Under the pieces are notes generated by a model. The model did no database searches. It was not told the DNA's origin and was given only the letters and a program-made list of their open reading frames with translations. A program made the position numbers and the translations under genes. Source: a virus. Taken from it: a stretch of DNA of 28,286 bases. Each line of letters opens with the position of its first letter. Position 1 is the stretch's first letter. Shown here piece after piece: positions 16,320 through 24,983 of this stretch. Location of the stretch: the IMG/VR virus record IMGVR_UViG_3300010391_000840, positions 1 to 28,286 of that record, one strand, 5' to 3'.

Positions 16320-17942
16320 ATGAGTGATCTCCCTTTTGGCCTTGAATCCCAGAAGACATTCGCCTCCCTAAGCCCCGCTGATCTCCAGTCTTTGGGGAAG
16401 AGAGCCTCAGTAGCTTACTTGGGCGGGGGCATCTCACTGAACGACGCCATCGTCAAGCTTGCCCGTGAGTACCCGAGCATCTCGCCCCACCAAGTCCAGC
16501 GCGTCGTTGAGTTTGCCAACCAGGAGACGTTCGCTAAGCTCTTCTCAGACAACGAGAAGTACGCCAGCGACAAGAACGTGGAGTTCAAAGTCGCTGACCC
16601 TGGGGACATACTGCTGGAGCTCAACAATGGGGCTCGCCCCACAGTGATGTCAGTGCCCCCGGACGAGTATTCCTCAAGCCCCGTGAAGCTCGCCTACTCT
16701 AATGTAGAAGCGGACATCGAGCTAGCCCGCATCTTCGGTATCGACCCAGCCCTACCGGGCGCTGAAATGACCGTGAAGTACGCCCAGCACGAAGACGGCA
16801 AGTTCGAGGTGCTCGAGAGGATCTTCACGAAGGAAGCCAGCACCGATCCGCTTGACCTCATCCTGTCCGCAGGACAGGAAAAGCGTGGCAACCTGGTCGA
16901 CGGCATTGCTGCCCAGCCTGCGCCGGCACCACAGCCATCTCCTCAACAGCAGATGCAGCAGATGGCCGGGGGCCAGCCGGGGACCCGCGCTGAGGAGAAC
17001 GGCAACACCCACAACGATCAGATGCTGGAGTTGCAGCGCGAGATCGAGCTCGCCAAGAAGCGCCAGGAGCTCCAGAAGGTGGAGCAGCAAACCATCGACC
17101 AGATGAACCCCCAGGGCCAGCCCGGCGCCGTTCCCGCCCCGCCTCCGCCAATGCCTGGTCCTGGCCCCGATGCAGGCGCCGCTGGGGCCCCCCAAGACCA
17201 GATGGCCCAGCAGGGTGGCCCCGTAGAGATGGGCGGGATGCCCCCAGAGCAGATGCCTCCAGAACAGATCCCTTCTGCTGCTGGCGCTATCACCGCCCCG
17301 CCTGGCGCCGAGGCTACGAAGATGGGGTCGGCTCTCGTCAAGCAGGCGATGGCCCACGTGAAGAGCGGGCGGCCCCACTCAGACCTTCTTCTCAAGGCTG
17401 CGGCGGCATCGACTTCCCTTGACTACATCAAGCAGGCCACCGCCCACCGGGGTGAGTACCCCATGGCCAACCCCTGGGGTGAGGTCATCCGGGCCAAGCA
17501 GAAACTCGCTACCCTGCTAGAGGACTCCAACTACGCCTGTCACAAGAACACCGAGCTTTGCAAGGAGGCCCAGGCCAACTTTGGGCAGATGCTTGCCCAG
17601 CATCTTCACGCGGGTGAGAACTTCGGTGAGGTGAGCCACCTTCTAGCTAGGGTGGACAAGGGTCACCTGAAGGTAGCCCTCTCCTTGGTGATGCCCTATC
17701 TCGTCAAGCAGGGGCTCGACCCGGTGAAGGCCAGGGCTGAAGCCATCCAGTACGAGATGGAGAAGGGGGCCAGTGCTCGGGCGCCGAACCTTGGGCATCC
17801 GCTAGCCGAGGCCTACGCAACTGTCTGCAAGCTCGCCCATGCCATTCCCGTCTTGTATCTGGCCAGAGACCAGATCAAGGAACGGTACAACCTGGTCGAC
17901 AAGGCCTTGCAGGAGGCGATGGTCAATGCTTCTGCGCGCTAG
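16320..17942 (+). CDS. Virion-type protein with Pro/Gln-rich centre, function unknown
   Basis: This 540-residue protein has a good AGGAG site six bases upstream. The N-terminal part (about 35-80) has AIVKLAREYPSISPHQVQRV, then VEFANQETFAKLF, a helical phrase seen in structural proteins of large phages. Residues about 195-325 are disordered and Pro/Gln/Gly/Met-rich, with the tandem phrase MPPEQMPPEQIP; a charged helix (about 225-260) interrupts this. The C-terminal 200 residues are helical and Ala/Leu-rich. It lies where a portal gene is often found, right after terL, but it has no recognisable portal features. Several E/D-K-x-A phrases (for example NEKYAS) recur in it and in its neighbours. 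Tail, head-inner or scaffold roles are possible. Confidence 0.85.
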   Translation: MSDLPFGLESQKTFASLSPADLQSLGKRASVAYLGGGISLNDAIVKLAREYPSISPHQVQRVVEFANQETFAKLFSDNEKYASDKNVEFKVADPGDILLELNNGARPTVMSVPPDEYSSSPVKLAYSNVEADIELARIFGIDPALPGAEMTVKYAQHEDGKFEVLERIFTKEASTDPLDLILSAGQEKRGNLVDGIAAQPAPAPQPSPQQQMQQMAGGQPGTRAEENGNTHNDQMLELQREIELAKKRQELQKVEQQTIDQMNPQGQPGAVPAPPPPMPGPGPDAGAAGAPQDQMAQQGGPVEMGGMPPEQMPPEQIPSAAGAITAPPGAEATKMGSALVKQAMAHVKSGRPHSDLLLKAAAASTSLDYIKQATAHRGEYPMANPWGEVIRAKQKLATLLEDSNYACHKNTELCKEAQANFGQMLAQHLHAGENFGEVSHLLARVDKGHLKVALSLVMPYLVKQGLDPVKARAEAIQYEMEKGASARAPNLGHPLAEAYATVCKLAHAIPVLYLARDQIKERYNLVDKALQEAMVNASAR

Positions 17943-18201
17943 TCGAGCTGCCGGTCAGCTCACAAAGGAAGCCATTGTGGGAAGCCTGGCCAGGGGAGCT
18001 GGGCGCCTGGCTGTAGGAGTCGGGAAGCACACTCTAGGCGTGGTTGGTCGGAACCCATTGACGGCTGCGGGAACCGCTCTGGTGGGTACTGCTGTCGCAC
18101 CAGAGATTTCACGGGCTGTACAAAAGTCCCAAGTCGGCTTGTCCGCGCCCTGGCTGCAGGCTGCGAACGCCGGCCAAGTTCCTCACGTCCCTACGTTCTA
18201 G
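17926..18201 (+). CDS. Small Gly/Ala-rich, possibly membrane-active protein
   Basis: The start at 17926 is chosen because AGGAGG (17911-17916) lies nine bases upstream; a longer frame from 17839 would lie inside the previous gene and has nonsense composition. The 91-residue product overlaps the previous gene by 17 bases, suggesting coupled translation. Residues about 15-60 form a Gly/Ala/Val-rich amphipathic or weakly hydrophobic stretch with glycine spacing (SLARGAGRLAVGVGKHTLG, then NPLTAAGTALVGTAVA). It is not a clean transmembrane helix. I recognise no family. Confidence 0.68.
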   Translation: MLLRASRAAGQLTKEAIVGSLARGAGRLAVGVGKHTLGVVGRNPLTAAGTALVGTAVAPEISRAVQKSQVGLSAPWLQAANAGQVPHVPTF

Positions 18202-18213
18202 CAGGAGCGAACG

Positions 18214-18927
18214 ATGAACCTCGTCGACAAGCTCGCCTCTGAAGGCCACCTTACTGCCCAGCAGGTGGAGCGCATCGGGCGTAATGTCCACGACTTCATG
18301 AGCGCCATCGAGAAGGATCCAGCGCTCTACAAAGAAGCCCTGGAGAAGGTCGCAGGACTAGGTGATATCTTGAGGAATGCGTTCTCGCAGAAGAACCTTG
18401 AGCATGCGGCAACAAGCGCGGTTCAGTATGCCCCTATCCCAATCCTTGCTGGTCTCAGTGGTGGACTGATGGGCGGGGCAGCGGCTCTGGGGAAAGCCGG
18501 GGTGCGCTCGGTCCAGGACATGTACAACAAGAGTCGAGCCTATAAGGACATGCTTGAGGAGAACCCCCAACTCTCTGAGGCTGACCCTGTCCTTACAGAG
18601 AAGGCATTCAGCACTCTCTACCGGTTCAACCCTGCCTACGCCAAGGATCCTCTGGTTGCCGGCACGTTCGTGAAGAACGTCATCGATCAAGAGCGCATGG
18701 ACATCGGTACGGTGAGCAATCTCGTCCAGTCCCACAAGCTCATTCAGGAGGCGAAGGGCAAGGGCCCCACGATGGCCAATTTCTTCATGGAGTCCATGCT
18801 GAAGGCGCCGGAGTACGGGATGAAGCAACAGCAGCAGGACTGGAGTGAGGCTGCCCACGACCGCGCCGAAGAAGAGCAAGAGTGGAAGAGGGAGCGGGCA
18901 GAACGCGAAAGAACTCAGAATCCATAA
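18214..18927 (+). CDS. Unrecognised virion-type protein with glycine-rich hydrophobic segment
   Basis: The product has 237 residues, with a clear AGGAG site seven bases upstream. The N-terminal 55 residues are helical and charged (MNLVDKLASEGHLTAQQ). Residues about 72-96 form a hydrophobic Gly-rich segment (ILAGLSGGLMGGAAALG) resembling those in the neighbouring genes at 17926 and 18931. The C-terminal part is helical and ends in a strongly charged coil rich in Glu and Arg, preceded by a QQQQ run. The repeated presence of such segments in three consecutive genes suggests proteins that are packed in the head or touch a membrane during infection. Function is unknown. Confidence 0.82.
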   Translation: MNLVDKLASEGHLTAQQVERIGRNVHDFMSAIEKDPALYKEALEKVAGLGDILRNAFSQKNLEHAATSAVQYAPIPILAGLSGGLMGGAAALGKAGVRSVQDMYNKSRAYKDMLEENPQLSEADPVLTEKAFSTLYRFNPAYAKDPLVAGTFVKNVIDQERMDIGTVSNLVQSHKLIQEAKGKGPTMANFFMESMLKAPEYGMKQQQQDWSEAAHDRAEEEQEWKRERAERERTQNP

Positions 18928-18930
18928 GCA

Positions 18931-21900
18931 ATGCTCACTAAGCTCGCCACCTTCCGGGGAGTCTCACCCGCTGGAGAGCCTCTCGTAAGGCTCTTCGAGT
19001 CGGGTGCTCCCTTGATCAAGGAAGCCGGTGCGCTGATGCCGGAGATCAAGCAGTGGATGGCAGGCTACAAGGCTGAGAGCGGCAAGCTGGCGATTCTTGT
19101 CAACGCAATGGGCTCGTCGGAGTACTGGGGCCAGAACGTCAATGGGGATGTCTTTCCAGAGGCCGCGCTCATACATGACTGCCGCAACCACAAGGACCAA
19201 GCACACCCCTACGACGACTTCACGGGCAAGATCATCCCTCCGTATGGGTACTGGACCTTCCTGAGCGCCTTCCCGTTCGTACACCACAGAAACAAGGACC
19301 CAAGCCGGGCCTTTGGCCATGTTGCCTTGGCGGCGTGGAACCCAAAGATGCACCGGGTTGAACTTGTCGTCATCATAGACAAGTCCCTGGCCATGCAGCA
19401 TGGGGCACAGGATGTCGTAGACCGCATAGAAGCTGGAGAATATCCAGACTGCAGCATGGGCTGCAGAGTGCCTTACGACGTATGCTCGGTGTGCCTCAAT
19501 AAGTCAAAGACACGCAATGACTACTGCTCGTGTGTCAAAGAAATAGGGATGGGGAAGATCCTCGATGACGGCCGTCGCATCGGCGTCATCAACTTCCACC
19601 CCCGCTTCTTCGACATCTCATTCGTCTTCATCGGCGCCGACAAGACCGCTAAGGTCATGTGCAAGCTCGGCTCTGGACTCGTAGTGCCCCAAAGTGTCGC
19701 TGACGCGGATCTGCTTTACGGCCCAGAAACTGGAATCCCCGAGGAAGGGTTGCTGAAGGCTGCATCATCTACGATTCGGGATATCGGCATCGGCACTGGG
19801 GCAGGTAGTTTGGGTGGGGCTTTGGGCTGGGGTGCCATGGAGTTGCTCAAACACCGAGGCAAGCCTCACCCTGGGATGCTCAAAGGCTTGGCGCGAGCTG
19901 CGGGCGAATGGGGTATTGCAGGGGGTACCACAACTGGAGTTCTCTCTGCCTTGCAAAAGCGTGGAGGAGCTACTCAAGGTCTGGTGACAGCAGATGTAGA
20001 GGAAGCCAGGTTCCCAGACGTGAAGACCGAGAGGAAGAAGCTTGACGAAGCTGTGCTCGAGCGCGTGATGGGGCGCACTGAGGGTGGCAAGGTCATTGAC
20101 GAGAAGACTGCTGGTCTCAAGGACCTCAAGTCCATCACTCACCTTTTCGAGAACCTAGCCGGCAAGCCACCGAAGGGCCGCATCGGCAAACGTCCAATAA
20201 GCGCTGCCAATCTCCTAGGAAAGTCGGCTGCCGAGAGGCCGGATCCTACGGACGATGCGGATACCCGACTTCTGATGGGGCGGGTAGACAATCAGGAAAG
20301 CCCGACTGCCATTGGTGACGGCACGGTCCACACGAACATCTTCCACAACGAGGGGGAAGACTCAGCTGGGGTGGACCGTAGCAGTGGGTTTACTGACGCT
20401 CCACCGTGGAGACCGAGAGTCGAGCCGTTCAAGAAGCGGCCCAAGGTAGAGACTCTTGCTCCTCAGTCCCCTCATGACTACAGGGTCCAGTGGAGTGGTG
20501 ACGTAGGTGGTGACAGCACCAATCTGAGCAAGGAGTCATTCGACGTCGAGAGAGCACACAAGAAGCTCGTCGATCGCAAGACGGGTCTCACTGAGACCTT
20601 CGAGCGCGCCAAGCACATCAAGATAGGCCCTCCACCAACGCCGAACCGCAGGGAGTACCCATTCACTGGCACCATCGAGTTCAAGGGCCTGACCATCCAC
20701 GTCGAGAACGCCCCTGGCACCATCCGGAAGGGCAAGACGTGGCAGACCGAGATGAAGCTTCCCTATGGGGAGATTCTTAGTACTCGCGGTACCGATGGGG
20801 ACAAGCTTGACGTCTACGTAGGCCCCTGGCGCGATGCAGAGAATGCGTACATCGTCCACCAGAACTTCGTCGGCGGCCCCAAGGATGGCCGGTATGACGA
20901 AGACAAAGTGATGCTGGGCTTCGAATCTGCTGAGCAGGCCAAGGCGGCCTATCTAGCGCACTACACCAACCCGAAGTTCTTCCGTTCCATCACCGCGATG
21001 GCCTTCCCTCTCTTCAAGAGGGCAATCCTCCGAAAGGAAGCGCACGGGGAGAAGCTTGCTTCTGCCTGGAGCAGTGTTGTTGCAGGCTTGGTGATGGAGG
21101 ATGAACTCCAGGTCAGAGTGCAAGAGGTACCCAGCATGGAAAAGGACGCCGCTGATCTAGAGGAACTCTTCTCTAGCTCTGCAACTGCCCGACGCCGGCA
21201 GCGCACCTGGCGGGACAAGGTCACCGGCAGGGAAACAAACGTCACCGGCTCGGGCATGGAGAGCTCGGACAAGGCCAAGACTGCGTCCGTGGATATCGAG
21301 ACCATGAAGGTGGAACGTGTCCTTCATGGTGGCTGGTCCCTGGAGGACCTGCTGAAGGTTTCGAACGAGACAAAGGCTGCAGCTCACCTGAAGTGGGCTG
21401 ACATCGTGAAGTGCATCGGCCCCAGCAAGGCGGTAGGTAGGGCAACCCCGCTCCTGTCCCAGAATGAGCCTGACCTACCGGCCGAGGTCCTCAACAAGCT
21501 TGGCGCAGATGAAGACTTGAAGAAGGGGCTCGCCACGCCTGCCCTGATGGGTATGATGCTGAAGCCCAAAGAGTTCCAGCGCATCATCCTCATTCACATA
21601 GGCAAGTCCGACTTGGCAGACAAGTTGGACAGTGCGGATGAAGTGTTCAAGCCAAGCGAGGAGAGTGCAGCACCCTGCGAACCGCTTGAGCCGGATCACT
21701 TTGACGACCACCTTCTCAAGACGCTACTTCCATTCCTGGAAGGGAAGTCGTATACGGGTCCTGTGGTGAGACGCCGGATCATTCGCATCATTGCAATGAA
21801 GCCCACTTCTCACCCTGAATCAAAGGAAGTAGATTCTCCTCTTCTATCCAAGGTAGCGTCCGCATACACTTGGTACAGAAAAGAGGTCATGAAGTTGGCG

Positions 21901-22272
21901 AGAGCACTACCAGCAACCGTGACAAGTCACCCGGAGCTCCATGCCAGGACTCTTGGTGTCAGTACGGAAGACCTCTTCAGCAAGACCGCTGCAGGTGAGC
22001 ACGCACTCAGTCCTCGCTCAGTAGCGATTCTGTTGGGGACGGTTCCTCTCTCACTTCTCTATGCGGCGCACAAGCGCCAACAGATGGAGAAAGGCGAGGA
22101 CATTGGTCTGCTGGCGGCTCTCATTGCAGAACACCCCTGGCTCACTTCCATGGGTGTCGTGACTGGACTGGGCGCGCTTCTTCGCGGTCCCAGGGCTCGT
22201 CAGGCTGTCGATGAAGCGTTCGCAGCCGGCGACCGCAACTGGCGTGGGAAGCAGTTACCAGCAAGTGCGTAG
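18931..22272 (+). CDS. Prohead maturation protease fused to a pyrophosphatase-like domain and C-terminal membrane segments
   Basis: The 1113-residue protein starts three bases after the previous stop, without a strong ribosome site, so it is probably coupled. Residues about 50-240 match a phage head-maturation protease: QNVNGDVFPEAAL, AFGHVALAAWNP (candidate catalytic H130), EYPDCSMGCRVP (candidate Ser165) and NFHPRFFDISFVFIGADKTA. A Cys cluster (164, 168, 175, 178, 189, 191) right after the Ser probably binds zinc. Next come a Gly-rich hydrophobic stretch (about 280-345) and a charged disordered linker. Residues about 573-693 resemble the InPase domain of phage polyvalent proteins: WQTEMKLPYGE, then TDGDKLDVYVGP, and later YDEDKVMLGF. 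The C-terminus has two hydrophobic segments (about 1030-1090). The protease should cut scaffold and capsid proteins during assembly. The role of the other parts is unknown, and self-cleavage into several products is plausible. Confidence 0.85.
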   Translation: MLTKLATFRGVSPAGEPLVRLFESGAPLIKEAGALMPEIKQWMAGYKAESGKLAILVNAMGSSEYWGQNVNGDVFPEAALIHDCRNHKDQAHPYDDFTGKIIPPYGYWTFLSAFPFVHHRNKDPSRAFGHVALAAWNPKMHRVELVVIIDKSLAMQHGAQDVVDRIEAGEYPDCSMGCRVPYDVCSVCLNKSKTRNDYCSCVKEIGMGKILDDGRRIGVINFHPRFFDISFVFIGADKTAKVMCKLGSGLVVPQSVADADLLYGPETGIPEEGLLKAASSTIRDIGIGTGAGSLGGALGWGAMELLKHRGKPHPGMLKGLARAAGEWGIAGGTTTGVLSALQKRGGATQGLVTADVEEARFPDVKTERKKLDEAVLERVMGRTEGGKVIDEKTAGLKDLKSITHLFENLAGKPPKGRIGKRPISAANLLGKSAAERPDPTDDADTRLLMGRVDNQESPTAIGDGTVHTNIFHNEGEDSAGVDRSSGFTDAPPWRPRVEPFKKRPKVETLAPQSPHDYRVQWSGDVGGDSTNLSKESFDVERAHKKLVDRKTGLTETFERAKHIKIGPPPTPNRREYPFTGTIEFKGLTIHVENAPGTIRKGKTWQTEMKLPYGEILSTRGTDGDKLDVYVGPWRDAENAYIVHQNFVGGPKDGRYDEDKVMLGFESAEQAKAAYLAHYTNPKFFRSITAMAFPLFKRAILRKEAHGEKLASAWSSVVAGLVMEDELQVRVQEVPSMEKDAADLEELFSSSATARRRQRTWRDKVTGRETNVTGSGMESSDKAKTASVDIETMKVERVLHGGWSLEDLLKVSNETKAAAHLKWADIVKCIGPSKAVGRATPLLSQNEPDLPAEVLNKLGADEDLKKGLATPALMGMMLKPKEFQRIILIHIGKSDLADKLDSADEVFKPSEESAAPCEPLEPDHFDDHLLKTLLPFLEGKSYTGPVVRRRIIRIIAMKPTSHPESKEVDSPLLSKVASAYTWYRKEVMKLARALPATVTSHPELHARTLGVSTEDLFSKTAAGEHALSPRSVAILLGTVPLSLLYAAHKRQQMEKGEDIGLLAALIAEHPWLTSMGVVTGLGALLRGPRARQAVDEAFAAGDRNWRGKQLPASA

Positions 22273-22284
22273 GGCAGGCGAGGC

Positions 22285-22302
22285 GATGAGAGGACACTCA
22301 TC
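22285..22302 (+). promoter_or_regulatory. Small hairpin in the leader before the scaffold-like genes
   Basis: GATGAG and CTCATC form a perfect six-base-pair stem around a six-base loop, 13 bases after the protease stop. No T-run follows, so it is not a standard terminator. It lies in a 94-base gap, one of the two largest plus-strand gaps here, ahead of a strong AAGGAGG ribosome site at 22352-22358. It could be an RNA-processing or attenuating element separating protease and capsid-gene expression. It may also be chance. Confidence 0.3.
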
Positions 22303-22366
22303 CTTGATGATTTGCCTGAGAGCCTGAGAGGAAAGCTCAAAAGAACCCATCAAGGAGGACAAGCAA

Positions 22367-23092
22367 ATGAACGAGTTCCTGGCTGAGATCTACAACACCC
22401 GCGAGTCCATCGGGGCTCCGAAGGACAACTCCGACGTCGAGAAGCTCGCCGAGGCGCAGCTCCTGGACGAGACGCTCCGGGCCGAGGGCATCGACATCGA
22501 CAAGCTCCCTGGCGAGACCATCCTCAAGCTGGCCCACCAGCTCCTGGGTGCCGACAGTGCGCTCGTGAAGTCCGCCCAAGCGGAAGCCTACCAGGGCAAG
22601 GAGACCCCGGCGGAAGAGGCCAAGGAGGAAGAGGCCAAGGAAGAGAAGGGGGAGGAGAAGCCGGAAGGTGAGAAGTCCGCCTCCGAAGAGACCTTCGAGG
22701 AGAAGGTTGCCCAAGCCGACTTCCTAGGCCGCGTCATGGCCCACAGCTACTGGAACGAGAAGAGCACCATCGAGAAGAATGCCGCGATGCCTGAGGCCTT
22801 CAAGAAGCAGATCAAGAAGGGCGACAAGAAGGAGCCACCGAAGGGTGGCAAGCCCCCCTTCCTTGCCAAGAAGGCGTCTGCCGACGACAAGGCCCGTCCG
22901 TCCGTCATCGACATCCTGGCCGAGAAGCGCGCGTCGGAGTGGGCCACGGCCCATGGGCTGGTCAAGACCGAGCAGCCCGCCAAGCCAACCGATGAGGAGA
23001 AGCTCGCCGCTGCCGTCGACAAGCGTGCCTTCGAGATGCTGACTGCTGCTGGCATCGACGTGAACGCCGTAGAGGCCGCGGCCCAGAAGTAG
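22367..23092 (+). CDS. Charged, scaffold-like protein
   Basis: This 241-residue protein has the strongest ribosome site of the region (AGGAGG 22353-22358, eight bases before the start). The first 70 residues are helical, then residues about 78-108 are almost entirely Glu, Lys and Ala with repeated EEAK units. A short ordered segment follows (FLGRVMAHSYWNE), then Lys/Pro-rich linker and a helical end. High charge, low complexity and position between the prohead protease and the capsid gene suit an internal scaffold that the protease would degrade. No family was recognised. Confidence 0.82.
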   Translation: MNEFLAEIYNTRESIGAPKDNSDVEKLAEAQLLDETLRAEGIDIDKLPGETILKLAHQLLGADSALVKSAQAEAYQGKETPAEEAKEEEAKEEKGEEKPEGEKSASEETFEEKVAQADFLGRVMAHSYWNEKSTIEKNAAMPEAFKKQIKKGDKKEPPKGGKPPFLAKKASADDKARPSVIDILAEKRASEWATAHGLVKTEQPAKPTDEEKLAAAVDKRAFEMLTAAGIDVNAVEAAAQK

Positions 23093-23105
23093 GTCGAGGA
23101 CGAGC

Positions 23106-23381
23106 ATGGAGAGTCGGATGCTGGCTTCTTTCACCGATGAGCTTCAGAAGATCGCCGAGGGCAACGCGGCTGAGCCCGTGAAGCCTCTCGTCGGTGGTCT
23201 GGGGTCCAACGTGGTGGGGAAGCCGCTTCCGACCTCCGGTCTTCCGAAGGGCAACGTATCGCTCTCGGCAAAGCCAGCTCGACCCACGAACTACACCATG
23301 GTCCACTCGAACGCGCCAATGGCGGCTTTTGATGGCGGTGCTGCTGTGAAGTCAGTGCCTCCGCCGCTCGTGGAAACCTAA
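23106..23381 (+). CDS. Small protein with N-terminal F-x-D-E-L-x-K-I-A motif
   Basis: The product has 91 residues from ATG 23106; an ATG at 23118 with GGAG six bases upstream is an equally good start and would place the motif closer to the N-terminus. Residues 9-17 read FTDELQKIA, shared with the proteins at 9164 and 11560. The rest is Pro/Gly/Ser/Val-rich and probably disordered, ending KSVPPPLVET. It sits between two scaffold-like genes, 13 and 11 bases from its neighbours. It may be a minor internal head protein. I recognise no family. Confidence 0.75.
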   Translation: MESRMLASFTDELQKIAEGNAAEPVKPLVGGLGSNVVGKPLPTSGLPKGNVSLSAKPARPTNYTMVHSNAPMAAFDGGAAVKSVPPPLVET

Positions 23382-23392
23382 GGAGAACGAGA

Positions 23393-24967
23393 ATGAATAC
23401 GTCGGTCTTCGAAATGGTCCACCAGGTGCTTGGCGATGCCAAGGAGAAGCTCGCTCGCGATGCTTCCCAAGGTGTCGAAAAGAAGGCGGCGGTGCAGTCG
23501 CAGCCCTCCAAGACCCACGGTGGCACTCTCAGCAACGAGTACCTCGACAAGCTGTCCGCTGCCTGCGATCACCTCGCCGGCAACCTCCACCTCGTGGTCG
23601 ACAATCGGACCCCGCAGGAGAAGCTGGCGGAGTACGCCGAGATCAACCGTGCCTTGATGAAGAAGGCGTTCGAGGGCGGTGACAAGGCTCACCAGTCCAC
23701 TGAGGCGAATGAGGACTCCAAGTCCCCACACGCCGTCTCACTGGACGAATCGGGTACCGGTGTGGGTGGCACAACATCCATTCCGTCTACACCGGCGCTG
23801 ACGCCAGGTGCCAACCCTGCGGAGGCCAGTGGGCAGGGTGAAGCGACCCCAGCCAACAAGCCCCCGGCGACCACGGCTCCCACCGAGAAGCCAAATCCTG
23901 AGGACGCCTCCAATGCCATGGAGACGAACAAGGGCATGATGATGCCGACACAGCCTGACGACCTCCTGAAGCAGGAGGGAGGCAGCGAGGCGAACGGCAA
24001 GACGGCGGCGGCCCGAGCCCAGCGCACACTCACCAAGACGAGCGCCAAGGGCCAGAAGGAGCTGCAGCAGAAGGTTGCCCAGGCCAAGCGTCACAAGGTG
24101 CTGATGGCCAAGGCAGCCCAGGCAGGCCTCCCCCCAAAGGTGGCTGCAAGCCTCCTCCGGAAGATGGCTGAGCCTGACAGCGAAGACATGGACGGCAGCC
24201 AGATCTCGGCGGGGACCGACCCGCAGCTGCAATCCGAACCAGGTGTGCCGAGTGCGCTCTCACAGGGCTCGGAAGCTGGAAGCAACACTCCTCGGGGAAG
24301 CGCTCCCACTTCTGGTGAAGGGGGAGGCCGTGAGCTCATCAGCAGCAATGAGGCTGCGATGAACGCAACCAAGGGCCAAGCCAAGCAGCAGAACAAGGGC
24401 GCCCTCACCGAGTTGCTGACCGAGCCGATGCAGTCGTCGGCTCATGACGAAACTCTCCAACAGTCGCTGGATAACACCTCCTCTGCGGGTGTGAAGATTT
24501 CTGCGGCTCGAGAGCTGCTCAAGAAGATGGCGGCATCCTCTCCCGGCATCCGGAAGAAGGTCGCCATGCTGGTGAAGAAGGCGGAAGGTGAGGCTACCGA
24601 GTCGATCGAGCCCCCTCCTGCGGCCCCGATGGCCCCTCCAATGGCCCCTCCGGCGGGGATCCCGCCTGAGGCCGCTGGGGGAGTCGGGGAAGCTGAGGGA
24701 GCTGGAGCGATGGAAGCCGCGCTTGCCGCAGTCCTCGCCGGCGTGACACCCGAAGACCTGATGGCGGCTGAGGAGCTCCTGGCAGGAGAGGCCGGGGGTG
24801 GTGAGATGCCTGCTGCTGGTGAAGGAGCAGCTCCAGAGGCGGGAGCCGAAGTACCGGAGAAGCTGCAGCAGTTCGGTGGAGCTGGCGGCGCCATGGCCGG
24901 TGGCCCTGGCGGCATGGGTGCCGGACCCACCGGATCTCCGGGATCTTCGTCCCCCACGATGGCCTGA
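23393..24967 (+). CDS. Large low-complexity scaffold-like protein
   Basis: This is a 524-residue protein with an AAGGAG site upstream. Residues about 1-90 are helical (VFEMVHQVLGDAKEKLA; LDKLSAACDHLAGN). Residues about 95-205 are disordered, rich in Thr, Pro, Ala, Glu and Gly. Basic helices follow (about 205-255, with KVAQAKRHKVLMAKAAQAG), then another disordered Ser/Gly stretch, a helix near 365-400 and a Pro/Met/Gly/Ala tail with tandem APMAPPMAPP. Composition and place just before the decoration and capsid genes fit a scaffold or internal core protein. Recurring Lys-x-Ala phrases might be protease sites, but this is inference. Confidence 0.82.
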   Translation: MNTSVFEMVHQVLGDAKEKLARDASQGVEKKAAVQSQPSKTHGGTLSNEYLDKLSAACDHLAGNLHLVVDNRTPQEKLAEYAEINRALMKKAFEGGDKAHQSTEANEDSKSPHAVSLDESGTGVGGTTSIPSTPALTPGANPAEASGQGEATPANKPPATTAPTEKPNPEDASNAMETNKGMMMPTQPDDLLKQEGGSEANGKTAAARAQRTLTKTSAKGQKELQQKVAQAKRHKVLMAKAAQAGLPPKVAASLLRKMAEPDSEDMDGSQISAGTDPQLQSEPGVPSALSQGSEAGSNTPRGSAPTSGEGGGRELISSNEAAMNATKGQAKQQNKGALTELLTEPMQSSAHDETLQQSLDNTSSAGVKISAARELLKKMAASSPGIRKKVAMLVKKAEGEATESIEPPPAAPMAPPMAPPAGIPPEAAGGVGEAEGAGAMEAALAAVLAGVTPEDLMAAEELLAGEAGGGEMPAAGEGAAPEAGAEVPEKLQQFGGAGGAMAGGPGGMGAGPTGSPGSSSPTMA

Positions 24968-24983
24968 GAGGAAAGGAACAGCC

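Noticed and set aside
17926-17942. Programmed frameshift joining the genes at 16320 and 17926.
   Set aside because: No slippery heptamer is seen in the overlap, and the downstream gene has its own ribosome site.
17839-18201. The longer form of the small gene starting at 17839.
   Set aside because: The first 29 codons lie inside the preceding gene with nonsense composition, while the ATG at 17926 has a proper AGGAGG site.
22322-24975. The 14-base repeat GCCTGAGAGGAAAG at 22322-22335 and 24962-24975 as a shared regulatory element.
   Set aside because: About one such repeat is expected by chance in a window of this size, and the second copy includes the stop codon of the upstream gene.
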